A DNA stretch of 18,495 nt, from the NCBI GenBank assembly GCA_031389045.1, contig JANMSE010000167.1, positions 1 through 18,495 of the forward strand. The letters are read 5' to 3'. This DNA comes from JABFSC01 sp031389045 (GTDB lineage: Bacteria > Desulfobacterota > Binatia > Bin18). How positions within the stretch are numbered: position 1 is the stretch's first letter; each line of letters starts with the position of its first letter. A model generated the notes under the pieces. That model saw nothing but the letters and a program-made list of their open reading frames with translations, was not told where the DNA came from and ran no database searches. Shown one piece after another: positions 7,489 through 13,295 of the stretch. The position numbers and the translations under genes are program-made.

Positions 7489-8037
7489 ATGACATTTCCG
7501 TTACAGATCACCGCGCATGATGTCCACCTGTCCGAGGCCATGGACAGCGAGATTCGCGACAAAGCGGCGAAACTTGAACAGTATTACGATCGCATTGTGC
7601 GCTGTCGCGTCATCGTTGAAGCACCGGCCCGCAATCATCCCAGCGGCAGGCCGTTCCAGGTGCGCGTCACCGTCACCGTACCGGGGACCGAGTTAGTCGC
7701 CAATCATCATGCTGATGAAGATTTCTATCTCGCGACGCGGCATGCCTTCGATGCCATGTGCCGTCAACTGGAAGAGTACGCGCGGCAACGACGCGGCAAT
7801 ATCAAAATACATGAGACCCCACTCCTCGTGGGCAGTATCACCAAATTGGTCCCAGCCAAAGATTGCGGCTTTCTCGAGACGCTGGATGGTCGGGAAGTCT
7901 ATTTCCACCGTAATAGTGTATTGGCCCCGGGGTTCGACCATGTCACCGTTGGGACCGAATTCCGGTTTGTCGAAGAGCAAGGCAATGAGGGACCGCAAGC
8001 GAGCACGGTCTATGTCTCCAACACGCACAAACAGTAA
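7489..8037 (+). CDS. HPF/RaiA-family protein fused to a cold-shock domain
   Basis: A 182-residue fusion. Residues 1-105 are an HPF/RaiA domain: FPLQITAHDVHLSEAM, a helix RDKAAKLEQYYDRI, strand RCRVIVEAPARNHPSG, VRVTVTVPGTELVANHH and helix HAFDAMCRQLEEYARQRRG. Residues 113-176 are a cold-shock (OB-fold) domain with GSITKLVPAKDCGFLETLDG and the RNP-like VYFHRNSVL. This arrangement recurs in environmental proteobacteria and probably combines ribosome hibernation with RNA binding. The ATG at 7489 follows GGAGAG. It is the second gene of an apparent two-gene HPF operon and is followed by a terminator hairpin at 8057. It lacks the long-form HPF dimerisation domain, the cold-shock domain taking its place. 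Confidence 0.88.
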   Translation: MTFPLQITAHDVHLSEAMDSEIRDKAAKLEQYYDRIVRCRVIVEAPARNHPSGRPFQVRVTVTVPGTELVANHHADEDFYLATRHAFDAMCRQLEEYARQRRGNIKIHETPLLVGSITKLVPAKDCGFLETLDGREVYFHRNSVLAPGFDHVTVGTEFRFVEEQGNEGPQASTVYVSNTHKQ

Positions 8038-8056
8038 CTCACTGGAGGATTGTCCG

Positions 8057-8094
8057 TTCGTGCTGCGCTTGTCGAGGCACGAAGACCGATTTTT
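8057..8094 (+). terminator. Rho-independent-type terminator after the HPF operon
   Basis: TTCGTGC (8057-8063) pairs with GCACGAA (8077-8083) around a 13-nt loop, and a TTTTT run follows at 8090-8094. It starts 20 bp after the stop of the HPF-cold-shock gene. Confidence 0.6.
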
Positions 8095-8279
8095 AGACAC
8101 CCGCTTAGACAATCCTGGTCTGATGACCAAGTCGCGGCACTAAATCGAACCACGGAAGATTCGTACACTCCCTCACTCCCAGTGGGACATATTTCCGCTC
8201 GTCCCGAGCCCCTCGACAAGCTCAGAATAAACTCCGCGGAGAATCTCTCGGAGAGACCCTTATAGGAAAAGGGAGGTGG

Positions 8280-8410
8280 GTGCATGGGGTGGTGATGGAC
8301 ATCACCGCCCGTAAGCAGCCGAGGAGGAGTTACGTCGGCTGTACGACGAGTTGCAACGCCGGGTGGAGGAACGCACGGCCGAACTGGCCCATGCCATTAC
8401 CGCAACCTCT
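8280..8410 (+). pseudogene. Broken PAS-sensor kinase fragment with a 1-bp frameshift
   Basis: The frame from 8280 reads HGVVMDITARKQ, the classic end of a PAS/PAC domain. The next frame, starting GCC at 8318, continues AEEELRRLYDELQRRVEERT and AELAHA, the coiled linker that follows PAC in many histidine kinases. Inserting one G near 8317-8318 would join them. Upstream is a TAG within about 20 bp, and no histidine-kinase core follows. This is a short relic of a sensor gene; it is too short to say whether it was copied from the intact kinase at 14930. Confidence 0.65.
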
Positions 8411-8690
8411 GGCCGCAAGGAGCGGATGGGACGCGAGAGTAGAAAAAAGAGGGGAAGAAAACAGGCCGAACGGCACTCTGGCCTGCGTCCACACGGCAAA
8501 AAAGACTGGCTTGAGGTTTGCCTTTATCACCTCACAAACAACCCTCAAGGCAATGAACGAAACGCCTCTGGATGCACGGTTCACGGAGAACACGCGGTGG
8601 CACGTGCGACTTTCTCCGTCACGCCACCAACCAACACGTGCGCAATGCCGGTACGATCCCGGGTGCTTATCCGCCGACTTGATTCCCCAC

Positions 8691-8709
8691 TGTCCGGTCA
8701 GCATGGACA
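8691..8709. promoter_or_regulatory. Activator-type dyad, copy 2
   Basis: TGTCCGGTCAGCATGGACA has perfect TGTCC/GGACA arms and N9 spacer starting GGTC. It is about 315 bp before the sigma-54 promoter at 9024. The flank CACGGTAACTCCTGA matches CACGCTAACTCGTGA next to copy 1, and a GGACAG half-site lies exactly 66 bp farther on in both. Confidence 0.6.
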
Positions 8710-8858
8710 CGGTAACTCCTGATTATCCCAGAGCAAAAATCACAGAGAGTTAATACTGTTCGACTTCTTCGGACAGGTGATGTGACACTGACGTGTGCGT
8801 CTAATTACGCGCATTGCTTGACGTTTCTCGTGTCGCGGGGTCTCGGCGTGTTCTCGCG

Positions 8859-8878
8859 GTGTCCGTTCCTTTGGACAC
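8859..8878. promoter_or_regulatory. Variant dyad (N8 spacer) before the promoter at 9024
   Basis: GTGTCC-GTTCCTTT-GGACAC has perfect 6-bp arms and an 8-bp spacer, about 145 bp upstream of the sigma-54 promoter, a usual enhancer distance. It corresponds in context (GCGGTGTCCG, GACACTC) to the site at 6602. Confidence 0.5.
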
Positions 8879-9023
8879 TCGCTTCCTCCTGACCGCACGG
8901 TTTCGGCATTTGCCGAGCCTCCGGTTCCTCTTCGCGTATGGAAAAAACAAAAAAACGAGGGGAATGCGAGGTCTTTCTCCATTTTCTCATGAACACGAGC
9001 ATGGATAACGACGAGTGACACTC

Positions 9024-9039
9024 TGGCGTGACTTTTGCT
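9024..9039 (+). promoter_or_regulatory. Sigma-54 promoter with a long leader
   Basis: TGGCGTG-ACTT-TTGCT is one of the best RpoN matches in the window, with GG-N10-GC spacing. The predicted start near 9051 lies about 400 nt before the next good coding region (9458), so either the transcript has a long structured leader or it makes a small RNA. Confidence 0.75.
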
Positions 9040-9217
9040 TTGTGTAGACAGAAGGAATATCGAGAGGGCGACAAAAAGAATACGTGTTCTCCACGAAAGA
9101 GAACACCACGATGATCTATCGGAGCCTGAACGCATCCGACTGGTACACCACTAAAGGATCGGAACGCCCGCTGGGAATCGTGAGCACAGCCTGCCGATAT
9201 TCGACCGTAAGCAAGGA

Positions 9218-9265
9218 ATGGGCGTCCTGCACCGTTACAAACCATGTCCGATGCAGGACGCCCAT
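9218..9265 (+). other. Strong 14-bp inverted repeat in the leader
   Basis: ATGGGCGTCCTGCA (9218-9231) pairs perfectly with TGCAGGACGCCCAT (9252-9265) around a 20-nt loop. No T-run follows, so it is not a classic terminator. It lies about 170 nt into the predicted transcript from 9051 and could be the body of a small RNA, a processing site or an operator. Confidence 0.6.
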
Positions 9266-9285
9266 CTTCCACTCCGTTCCTCGCG

Positions 9286-9327
9286 TCACCGGGTCATGTC
9301 GCTACACCAGGGAGCGACATACGGTGA
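9286..9327 (+). other. Nested inverted repeat in the leader
   Basis: The inner arms ATGTCGCT (9296-9303) and AGCGACAT (9313-9320) flank a 9-nt spacer; the outer arms TCACC (9286-9290) and GGTGA (9323-9327) flank them. It lies 20 bp after the 14-bp hairpin. A further CGTCAC/GTGACG dyad at 9423-9444 sits right before the ribosome site of the 9458 gene. Confidence 0.55.
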
Positions 9328-9457
9328 TTCCTTTCATCGGAGGGAGGCGCGGGCCATTGTTCGTCTTTCTACTGGTTCCAGTGTCGCCCGGGCAGGGAAA
9401 GGAGGTTGTACTTGGCGTCAATCGTCACCCGTCAATCAGTGACGGCAAGGAGGGGAT

Positions 9458-9685
9458 ATGAAGTTCAGAAAGCTTGAGGAATGGGAAGACCACAGCGTAG
9501 TACCTGGCGGCGACGGGGCGATGTTGCTGGAAGCAGTCGACGCGTTAGCCGACCGACCCCAATACGTCCACGTGTCGTGGTCAGAGATGACCAATGAGGA
9601 GTTCAGCATCTTGGAGGATGGCGGTGTCATTGAACTAGGAGATTGGGACTTTCCGCGACCCACGCCAGAGCAAATGAGAGTATAA
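9458..9685 (+). CDS. Small acidic protein of unknown function
   Basis: A 75-residue protein I do not recognise. It is acidic and aromatic: MKFRKLEEWEDHSVVPGGDG, a helix LLEAVDALADRP, a strand YVHVSWSEM, then EEFSILEDGGVIELGDWDF and a Pro-rich end. No signal peptide, membrane helix or metal motif is seen. The ATG has an excellent site, AAGGAGG, 4-5 nt upstream. It follows a sigma-54 promoter and two activator-type dyads after a long hairpin-bearing leader, so it seems to be a member of the local regulon. It may fold alone as a small alpha/beta protein. Confidence 0.7.
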   Translation: MKFRKLEEWEDHSVVPGGDGAMLLEAVDALADRPQYVHVSWSEMTNEEFSILEDGGVIELGDWDFPRPTPEQMRV

Positions 9686-9720
9686 GCAAAGGGGAAGGGC
9701 ACCCGAACCAAAGGAGGCGG

Positions 9721-9873
9721 GTGTCGTGGGGACAGCGCGGACCGCGCGGATCCCGTATCCCGAGTCCAACAACAACGAGGTGCTATATGGAAGACCTGAC
9801 GCCGCCTGACCAGAACGGCCCGCCGAGGTGGACGATATACCAAGCGAGCTTCCGCGATACCGTTACGCGATGA
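9721..9873 (+). CDS. Doubtful small ORF downstream of the 9458 gene
   Basis: A strong AAGGAGG at 9711-9717 suggests that something is translated here, but the frame is unclear. A GTG at 9726 (8 nt spacing) gives a 27-residue peptide ending at TGA 9807-9809. A GTG at 9721, or the ATG at 9787, gives a frame ending DLTPPDQNGPPRWTIYQASF at TGA 9871-9873. I recognise neither product. It lies 35 bp after the preceding stop, so it may be a coupled small protein or a relic. Confidence 0.25.
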   Translation: MSWGQRGPRGSRIPSPTTTRCYMEDLTPPDQNGPPRWTIYQASFRDTVTR

Positions 9874-9891
9874 AAGTCACACCTTCACTGT

Positions 9892-9922
9892 GATGCTTGA
9901 AAGCATCGGTTGCTGAGCAACC
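9892..9922 (+). other. Two adjacent tight hairpins
   Basis: GATGCT-TGAA-AGCATC (9892-9907) is followed immediately by GGTTGC-TGA-GCAACC (9908-9922). Both are perfect short stems with tiny loops and no T-run. They lie in the 270-bp non-coding stretch before the convergent terminator. A stable RNA end or REP-like element is possible. Confidence 0.4.
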
Positions 9923-10042
9923 ACACGAATGCGAGGGTCTGATGGTGACCATGGGGTAAGCTCTCAGCGGAAGGGATAAGCGGGAGTGAGTGTTCGTCCA
10001 TCAAAGGGTGGGATTTAATCACAGCATGTAGTCATAAGAAGA

Positions 10043-10092
10043 GTGGTGCATAAGGCACCACCAAGAGGGACCTTCCTGAGAAGGTCCCTCTT
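10043..10092. terminator. Tandem-hairpin bidirectional terminator
   Basis: GTGGTGC-ATAAG-GCACCAC (10043-10061) is followed by a perfect 13-bp stem, AAGAGGGACCTTC (10063-10075) with GAAGGTCCCTCTT (10080-10092), closed by a CTGA loop. It lies between the plus-strand 9458 region and the convergent zinc-ribbon gene ending at 10142. No strong T-run is present, but place and stability fit termination for both strands. Confidence 0.65.
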
Positions 10093-10141
10093 GCGCGTAT
10101 GGGCCTTTCCGCCCTCCGGAGCCTCTCACCTCTGAGCGCGG

Positions 10142-10489
10142 TCACATCTGTGGGTGTTCCAGTAAGTGAACAAACTCCGCCAGAAATTTCCCTGTCCATC
10201 CCACTCCTTGTTGTTGAGCGAGCATTGCCATCTGCGTTCTAGAAAGCCACACCCCGTGGCACGTCGGGCACTCTTGGACGATTCCAGGCTGAGCAGGATG
10301 TGGATGGAGGAGGTCCCCACAGTCTGGACACCGCGCGCGGGCATGTTCACGGGAGGCTGCTGCTCGCTCCGCTTCCTGCTGGTGTTTCAGCTTCGCCATC
10401 AACTCCCGATCGCGCGCCGCGAAATACTGATCCTCTTCCGCACGCTCTTTCATACGCATCTTCTCTCCCAACGGGTCTTTTTCGTTCAT
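10142..10489 (-). CDS. TFIIB-type zinc-ribbon protein
   Basis: A 115-residue protein with an N-terminal highly charged helix (KMRMKERAEEDQYFAARDRE to about residue 50) and a zf-TFIIB zinc ribbon, CPDCG at 54-58 and CPTCHGVWL at 74-82, giving four Cys zinc ligands. The CxxCxGxWL signature is typical of small bacterial zf-TFIIB proteins whose role is unknown, perhaps protein or nucleic-acid binding. The C-terminal helix GWTGKFLAEFVHLLEHP closes the protein. The ATG at 10489 has AAGGAGG 7 nt before it. A weak sigma-54-like sequence (TGGAGTG-AGCG-CGGCA, 10530-10515) lies upstream but misses consensus bases. Confidence 0.85.
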   Translation of the reverse strand: MNEKDPLGEKMRMKERAEEDQYFAARDRELMAKLKHQQEAERAAASREHARARCPDCGDLLHPHPAQPGIVQECPTCHGVWLSRTQMAMLAQQQGVGWTGKFLAEFVHLLEHPQM

Positions 10490-10582
10490 CGGTGAACCTC
10501 CTTCACGTGGCGGATGCCGCGCTCACTCCAGAGAACGGAAAGCAGCGCTCTCGGACGGACTACGCTACTGGGGGAATAGTCT

Positions 10583-10598
10583 TGGCACGGTTTCTGCA
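10583..10598 (+). promoter_or_regulatory. Sigma-54 promoter for the small membrane protein
   Basis: TGGCACG-GTTT-CTGCA has a perfect -24 element and GG-N10-GC spacing. The predicted start near 10609 leaves a leader of about 38 nt to the ATG at 10647. No clear TGTCC-type dyad is seen in 10490-10582; only CGGACGGAC half-site-like sequence occurs. Confidence 0.8.
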
Positions 10599-10646
10599 CA
10601 AGAAAACCGCTAGTGAGACATCCAGTCGACTAAAGGAGTGCTTCTT

Positions 10647-10817
10647 ATGTTCAATGTTTTACCGCCGGCCGGTTCGATACCCGTCGCTCTGGACTTTACC
10701 CAGGACCTTGCCGCGCTGGGAATCGCGTTGTTCGCTATCGTCGTCCTGTCGGGCGCCATGATCGTCGCCGCGGCGGCGGCGGATGCGTTTTCACACCACC
10801 CGGCGCACGGTCATTAA
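10647..10817 (+). CDS. Small single-helix membrane protein (56 aa)
   Basis: A 56-residue protein I do not recognise. After a polar start MFNVLPPAGSIPVALDFTQD it has one long hydrophobic helix, LAALGIALFAIVVLSGAMIV (residues 21-40), then an Ala-rich end and a His-rich tail, SHHPAHGH. It is probably a one-pass inner-membrane peptide; the His tail could bind a metal. AAAGGAG lies 8 nt before the ATG, and a near-perfect sigma-54 promoter lies 48 bp upstream, which argues that this tiny gene is real. The ferritin-like gene follows after 129 bp on the same strand and may be co-transcribed. Confidence 0.72.
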   Translation: MFNVLPPAGSIPVALDFTQDLAALGIALFAIVVLSGAMIVAAAAADAFSHHPAHGH

Positions 10818-10946
10818 TCGGAGGCAGGAGGGCGATGCGCCCTGGGCACGGAGGAACACACATTTCCGCTTACGAACGAATAAGTGGAAAGCGTGTCAAC
10901 TACCGCAGGGCTGGGATCGGCCCCACCCGCGGAAGAGAGGGTAGGT

Positions 10947-11483
10947 ATGAGTCCACGGTTGTTGTTACACGAGTTAATCGCCTGCGAACAACGGATTCGT
11001 GCGTGGTACCGAGCCCTGGGGGCGAAAACCGACCTACCAACGGAAGCCCGCTTCTTCTGGAACTGTATGGCCGAGGATGAGCGGCAGCACTTGGCCATGC
11101 TCCAGCAGTCGGATCGGCTGGTCGACCTCATGGCCTCTCCCCCGCCGTTATCTGAAGAGGTCCTCACCCGAGTCCAGGTATTAATGACCGCGGCGGAGGC
11201 CATGCTCCGACAGAACACCGTGAGTGTCGAGCAAGCGTTGTCGTACACCATCGCGATTGAGCAGGCCGGTGTCAACGAACTCGCCGAGCGCTGGGTCGAG
11301 GCATTTCCAGAGAGCGTGGGCTGGCTCCTGCGTCAATCGGGGCCGGAGATGGAGGTACATTTCCGCCGACTGATTGATGCCATTGATACGCTCAGTAGCG
11401 ACCACGGGCTGCATCAGCAAGCCGTGGCGTTGTGGAACGCCTCGCATGTCCCGCCCCCTGAGCACGGTACTGCCTCGACATAA
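10947..11483 (+). CDS. Ferritin-like (rubrerythrin-fold) four-helix protein
   Basis: A 178-residue helical protein with metal-ligand patterns of the ferritin-like superfamily: E14 in LIACEQRIRAWYRALG, E45-x-x-H48 in AEDERQHLAML, E105 in YTIAIEQAGVNEL, and acidic/His residues in GPEMEVHFRRL near 134-138. These sit in four predicted helices, as expected for a di-iron centre, although the last ExxH is not canonical (EMEVH). It could be an iron oxidase, a peroxide-scavenging erythrin or a non-metal relative. I use the ATG at 10947 with GAGAGG upstream; an in-frame GTG at 10884 would add 21 residues but lacks a site. It is likely in the transcript of the 10583 sigma-54 promoter. Iron handling matches the nearby bacterioferritin. 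Confidence 0.75.
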   Translation: MSPRLLLHELIACEQRIRAWYRALGAKTDLPTEARFFWNCMAEDERQHLAMLQQSDRLVDLMASPPPLSEEVLTRVQVLMTAAEAMLRQNTVSVEQALSYTIAIEQAGVNELAERWVEAFPESVGWLLRQSGPEMEVHFRRLIDAIDTLSSDHGLHQQAVALWNASHVPPPEHGTAST

Positions 11484-11564
11484 TACGTACAGATGAGGGC
11501 CAAGCAGCATTGGTCAAGAGTGTAAAAAAACCATTAACCCTAACCCTCTGCAAAGGAGGATCGT

Positions 11565-11786
11565 ATGCGGGAGAACACGTATAAGCTGATCGAATTAGTA
11601 GGGTCGTCGGAACACACGATGGAGGACGCGATCCGTCACGCCATAGAAAGGGCTTCGCAGACACTCAAAGGACTGGATTGGTTTGAGGTCACGGAGGCGC
11701 GGGGTCTCATCCACGACGGTAAGGTGAGTCAGTATCAGGTGAAGATGAAAGTCGGGTTCCGCTTGATGCAGGAATCCGATCTCTAA
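11565..11786 (+). CDS. Dodecin (flavin-binding)
   Basis: A 73-residue dodecin, the dodecameric beta-sheet-wrapped-helix protein that stores or shields flavins in the cytosol. The family pattern is intact: YKLIELVGSSEHTMEDAIRH, AIERASQTLKGLDWFEVTEA with the flavin-stacking Trp, RGLIHDGKVSQYQVKMKVGF and a short acidic end. Length is typical. AAAGGAGG lies 5-6 nt before the ATG. It follows the ferritin-like gene by 81 bp and is closed by a strong hairpin at 11839, so it probably ends that transcription unit. No clear promoter of its own is seen. Confidence 0.95.
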   Translation: MRENTYKLIELVGSSEHTMEDAIRHAIERASQTLKGLDWFEVTEARGLIHDGKVSQYQVKMKVGFRLMQESDL

Positions 11787-11838
11787 GACCGACTCATCCG
11801 CATGGGCCGGACGCGTTTCAGTTTGAATTGCCCTGACG

Positions 11839-11868
11839 ATGCGCGTTGCCTTCCTTGGCAACGCGCAT
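11839..11868. terminator. Bidirectional hairpin terminator
   Basis: ATGCGCGTTGCC (11839-11850) and GGCAACGCGCAT (11857-11868) form a perfect 12-bp stem around TTCCTT. It sits between the convergent dodecin gene and the NTF2-like pair. No long T-run follows. Confidence 0.65.
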
Positions 11869-11955
11869 GAGGGTGAACAGCTCCATGTTGATCGTGAAGA
11901 CGGAAAGCGACTCCCGCGATGCATTTGTCAACGGATTCTCTGTCGGCACCATAAG

Positions 11956-12447
11956 TTACTTCACCAGCGGTTCCAGTAACGAGTAGTGCATACTGATCGC
12001 ATGCCACTTGCCACCCGCAAGTGTGTACGTCAGCATATAGCGCCCATCCGCATATTCAGGGGCCCCACCTTTGCGCCGGGTCGCCAAGCGAAAATTGCCC
12101 CAGGCGACGCCCGTGGCCCCCATCGCCTTATACTGGGGCTCGATCGGCGTAAGCATCGCGTGTTCGTAGTTCTCGAAGTACTCTTGGACCGCCTGGCGAA
12201 AACGCGCTTTCCCGGCGATCGAAAACGGCGAGAAAATGCCAAACAAGACCAGGCGATCATCAATTGAAGCCACTGCCGCGGTGAGGTTACGAGAGTTGAG
12301 CGCGTTGATGTCAGCGGTGAAACTTTGCTGCAGGCCAGCCAGGTCTTGACTGGCTTGTAGCGTTGCCAGGTCCTGGCTGTAGGCAACCGAGGATAACCAA
12401 AGGAATACCGCCAGAGCCACCGCCCAGGTCCGTCGTCCGTAGCGCAT
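11956..12447 (-). CDS. Exported SnoaL/NTF2-like protein (second of a tandem pair)
   Basis: A 163-residue protein with a clear signal peptide, MRYGRRTWAVALAVFLWLSS then VAYS-QD, so it is probably periplasmic. The mature part has an NTF2/SnoaL-like cone fold: helix LQQSFTADINALNSRNLTAA, DDRLVLFGIFSPFSIAGKAR, helix AVQEYFENYEHAML, strands GATGVAWGNFRLATRR and a final YTLAGGKWHAISMHYSLL. The FGI-SPF and HA/LASMH motifs are shared with the gene upstream, so the two are paralogues. NTF2-like folds bind small hydrophobic ligands or act as isomerases; no catalytic residues can be assigned. The ATG has AAGGAGG 7 nt upstream, and the gap from the upstream gene is 47 bp, consistent with an operon. Confidence 0.82.
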   Translation of the reverse strand: MRYGRRTWAVALAVFLWLSSVAYSQDLATLQASQDLAGLQQSFTADINALNSRNLTAAVASIDDRLVLFGIFSPFSIAGKARFRQAVQEYFENYEHAMLTPIEPQYKAMGATGVAWGNFRLATRRKGGAPEYADGRYMLTYTLAGGKWHAISMHYSLLEPLVK

Positions 12448-12494
12448 AGAAAGTCCTCCTTGTGGTGAGTGTTGGGCATCCGTAGGCATGTCGC

Positions 12495-12956
12495 CTATTG
12501 ATAGCCTTGCAGGGGGGAGAGGTGCATTGATGCGAGGAGCCACCGGCCACCGATCTTGGTGTAGGTACACGTATAACGCCCATGGATGCTCATGTGGGAA
12601 CCGACCTTCGGTGTTTCGCTGATGGCATAATGGCCCCAGGCGACGGCACTCTCGCCAGCGACAAAAAACTCAGGATTGACGGTCATGAAATTGATCCGCG
12701 CGTGGTCAGCGATATACTCCGCGACCAGGGTCTGGATCGCGGCTTTCCCCTTGGTGGCAAACGGAGAGAGGATACCAAAGAGCACGACATCGTCATGCGC
12801 ACCTACGCTGAACGCGGTATTGTTGTGGGCATTTAACAGGCGGATATCATTTTCGAAAAGGGCGTGCACCTCAGCCATATCATCCCCGTAGACAGCGGGC
12901 GTGGTCAACAGGAGCACGGCGATCGCGAGCGGGAGAGATCGTCCCCGAAACAACAT
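12495..12956 (-). CDS. Exported SnoaL/NTF2-like protein (first of a tandem pair)
   Basis: A 153-residue paralogue of the following gene, also exported: MLFRGRSLPLAIAVLLLTTP then AVYG-DD. The mature domain carries a helix MAEVHALFENDIRLLNAHNN, DDVVLFGILSPFATKGKAAI, helix VAEYIADHARINF, strands ESAVAWGHYAISETPK and a final YTKIGGRWLLASMHLSPL. The start at 12956 is chosen because AAGGAGG lies 7-8 nt before it; the ATG at 12962 is only 1-2 nt from that site. A sigma-54-type promoter on the same strand (13003-13018) would give a leader of about 35 nt. Ligand and function are unknown. Confidence 0.83.
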   Translation of the reverse strand: MLFRGRSLPLAIAVLLLTTPAVYGDDMAEVHALFENDIRLLNAHNNTAFSVGAHDDVVLFGILSPFATKGKAAIQTLVAEYIADHARINFMTVNPEFFVAGESAVAWGHYAISETPKVGSHMSIHGRYTCTYTKIGGRWLLASMHLSPLQGYQ

Positions 12957-13002
12957 AGGCATTCCTCCTTCGGTATTGAAATCTTACTATCTTTTAGTGA
13001 GC

Positions 13003-13018
13003 AGCAAGAATGGTTCCT
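13003..13018 (-). promoter_or_regulatory. Probable sigma-54 promoter for the NTF2-like pair
   Basis: On the minus strand it reads AGGAACC-ATTC-TTGCT. The -12 element is perfect and the GG-N10-GC spacing is exact; the -24 element deviates (AGGAA for TGGCA). The nearest dyad is about 180 bp upstream, a normal enhancer distance. Confidence 0.5.
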
Positions 13019-13175
13019 ACGTGGTGCCAGAATGGCACTGTGTTCGTGCGTGTTTCTGTCCCTCCTGTGCAGAGCACCGTGATGTAGCGAGAGAGGATCG
13101 TACACAAAAGACGACGCCGAGGGTTCCCAGCGCCATTGATGCCAGACATTGTAACTCGTGAAAATGATAGATGAT

Positions 13176-13214
13176 TGTCGGAAGTGTCCGATCAGTGTCC
13201 GGTCTGAACGGACA
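13176..13214. promoter_or_regulatory. Activator-type dyad, copy 3, with phased half-sites
   Basis: The perfect dyad TGTCCGGTCTGAACGGACA occupies 13196-13214. Two further half-sites, TGTCGG at 13176 and TGTCCG at 13185, precede it at about one-helical-turn steps, as in cooperative activator arrays. It lies between divergent sigma-54 promoters (13003 minus, 13551 plus). Confidence 0.6.
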
Positions 13215-13295
13215 GTGACATCAGGTTCGACTGATCGCGTATTCACTCAGAGTTACAGCATTTTTCTCAGCTCGGCCTACGCGTTCAGATTCCGC

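Noticed and set aside
7693..8130. Minus-strand open frame of 145 residues over the HPF-cold-shock gene
   Set aside because: It is antisense to a recognised fusion protein and lacks a ribosome site or domain pattern.
8209..8225. CCCCTCGACAAGCTCAG, like a widespread short intergenic repeat
   Set aside because: A single copy in this window; repeat status needs a whole-genome count.
8740..9272. Overlapping minus-strand frames of 131 and 155 residues in the control region
   Set aside because: They cover dyads, the promoter and hairpins, have Arg/Ser-rich random composition and no ribosome site.
9412..9477. Possible 21-residue TTG-started leader peptide overlapping the start of the 9458 gene
   Set aside because: It has a fair ribosome site, but the TTG start, tiny size and random-looking product do not justify a call.
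10515..10530. Sigma-54-like site before the zinc-ribbon gene (minus strand)
   Set aside because: GG-N10-GC spacing is right, but TGGAG and CGGCA miss key consensus bases, so I did not count it.
11525..11550. Telomere-like CCATTAACCCTAACCCTC before dodecin
   Set aside because: Only two units of a simple sequence in an intergenic gap; chance in a bacterial chromosome.
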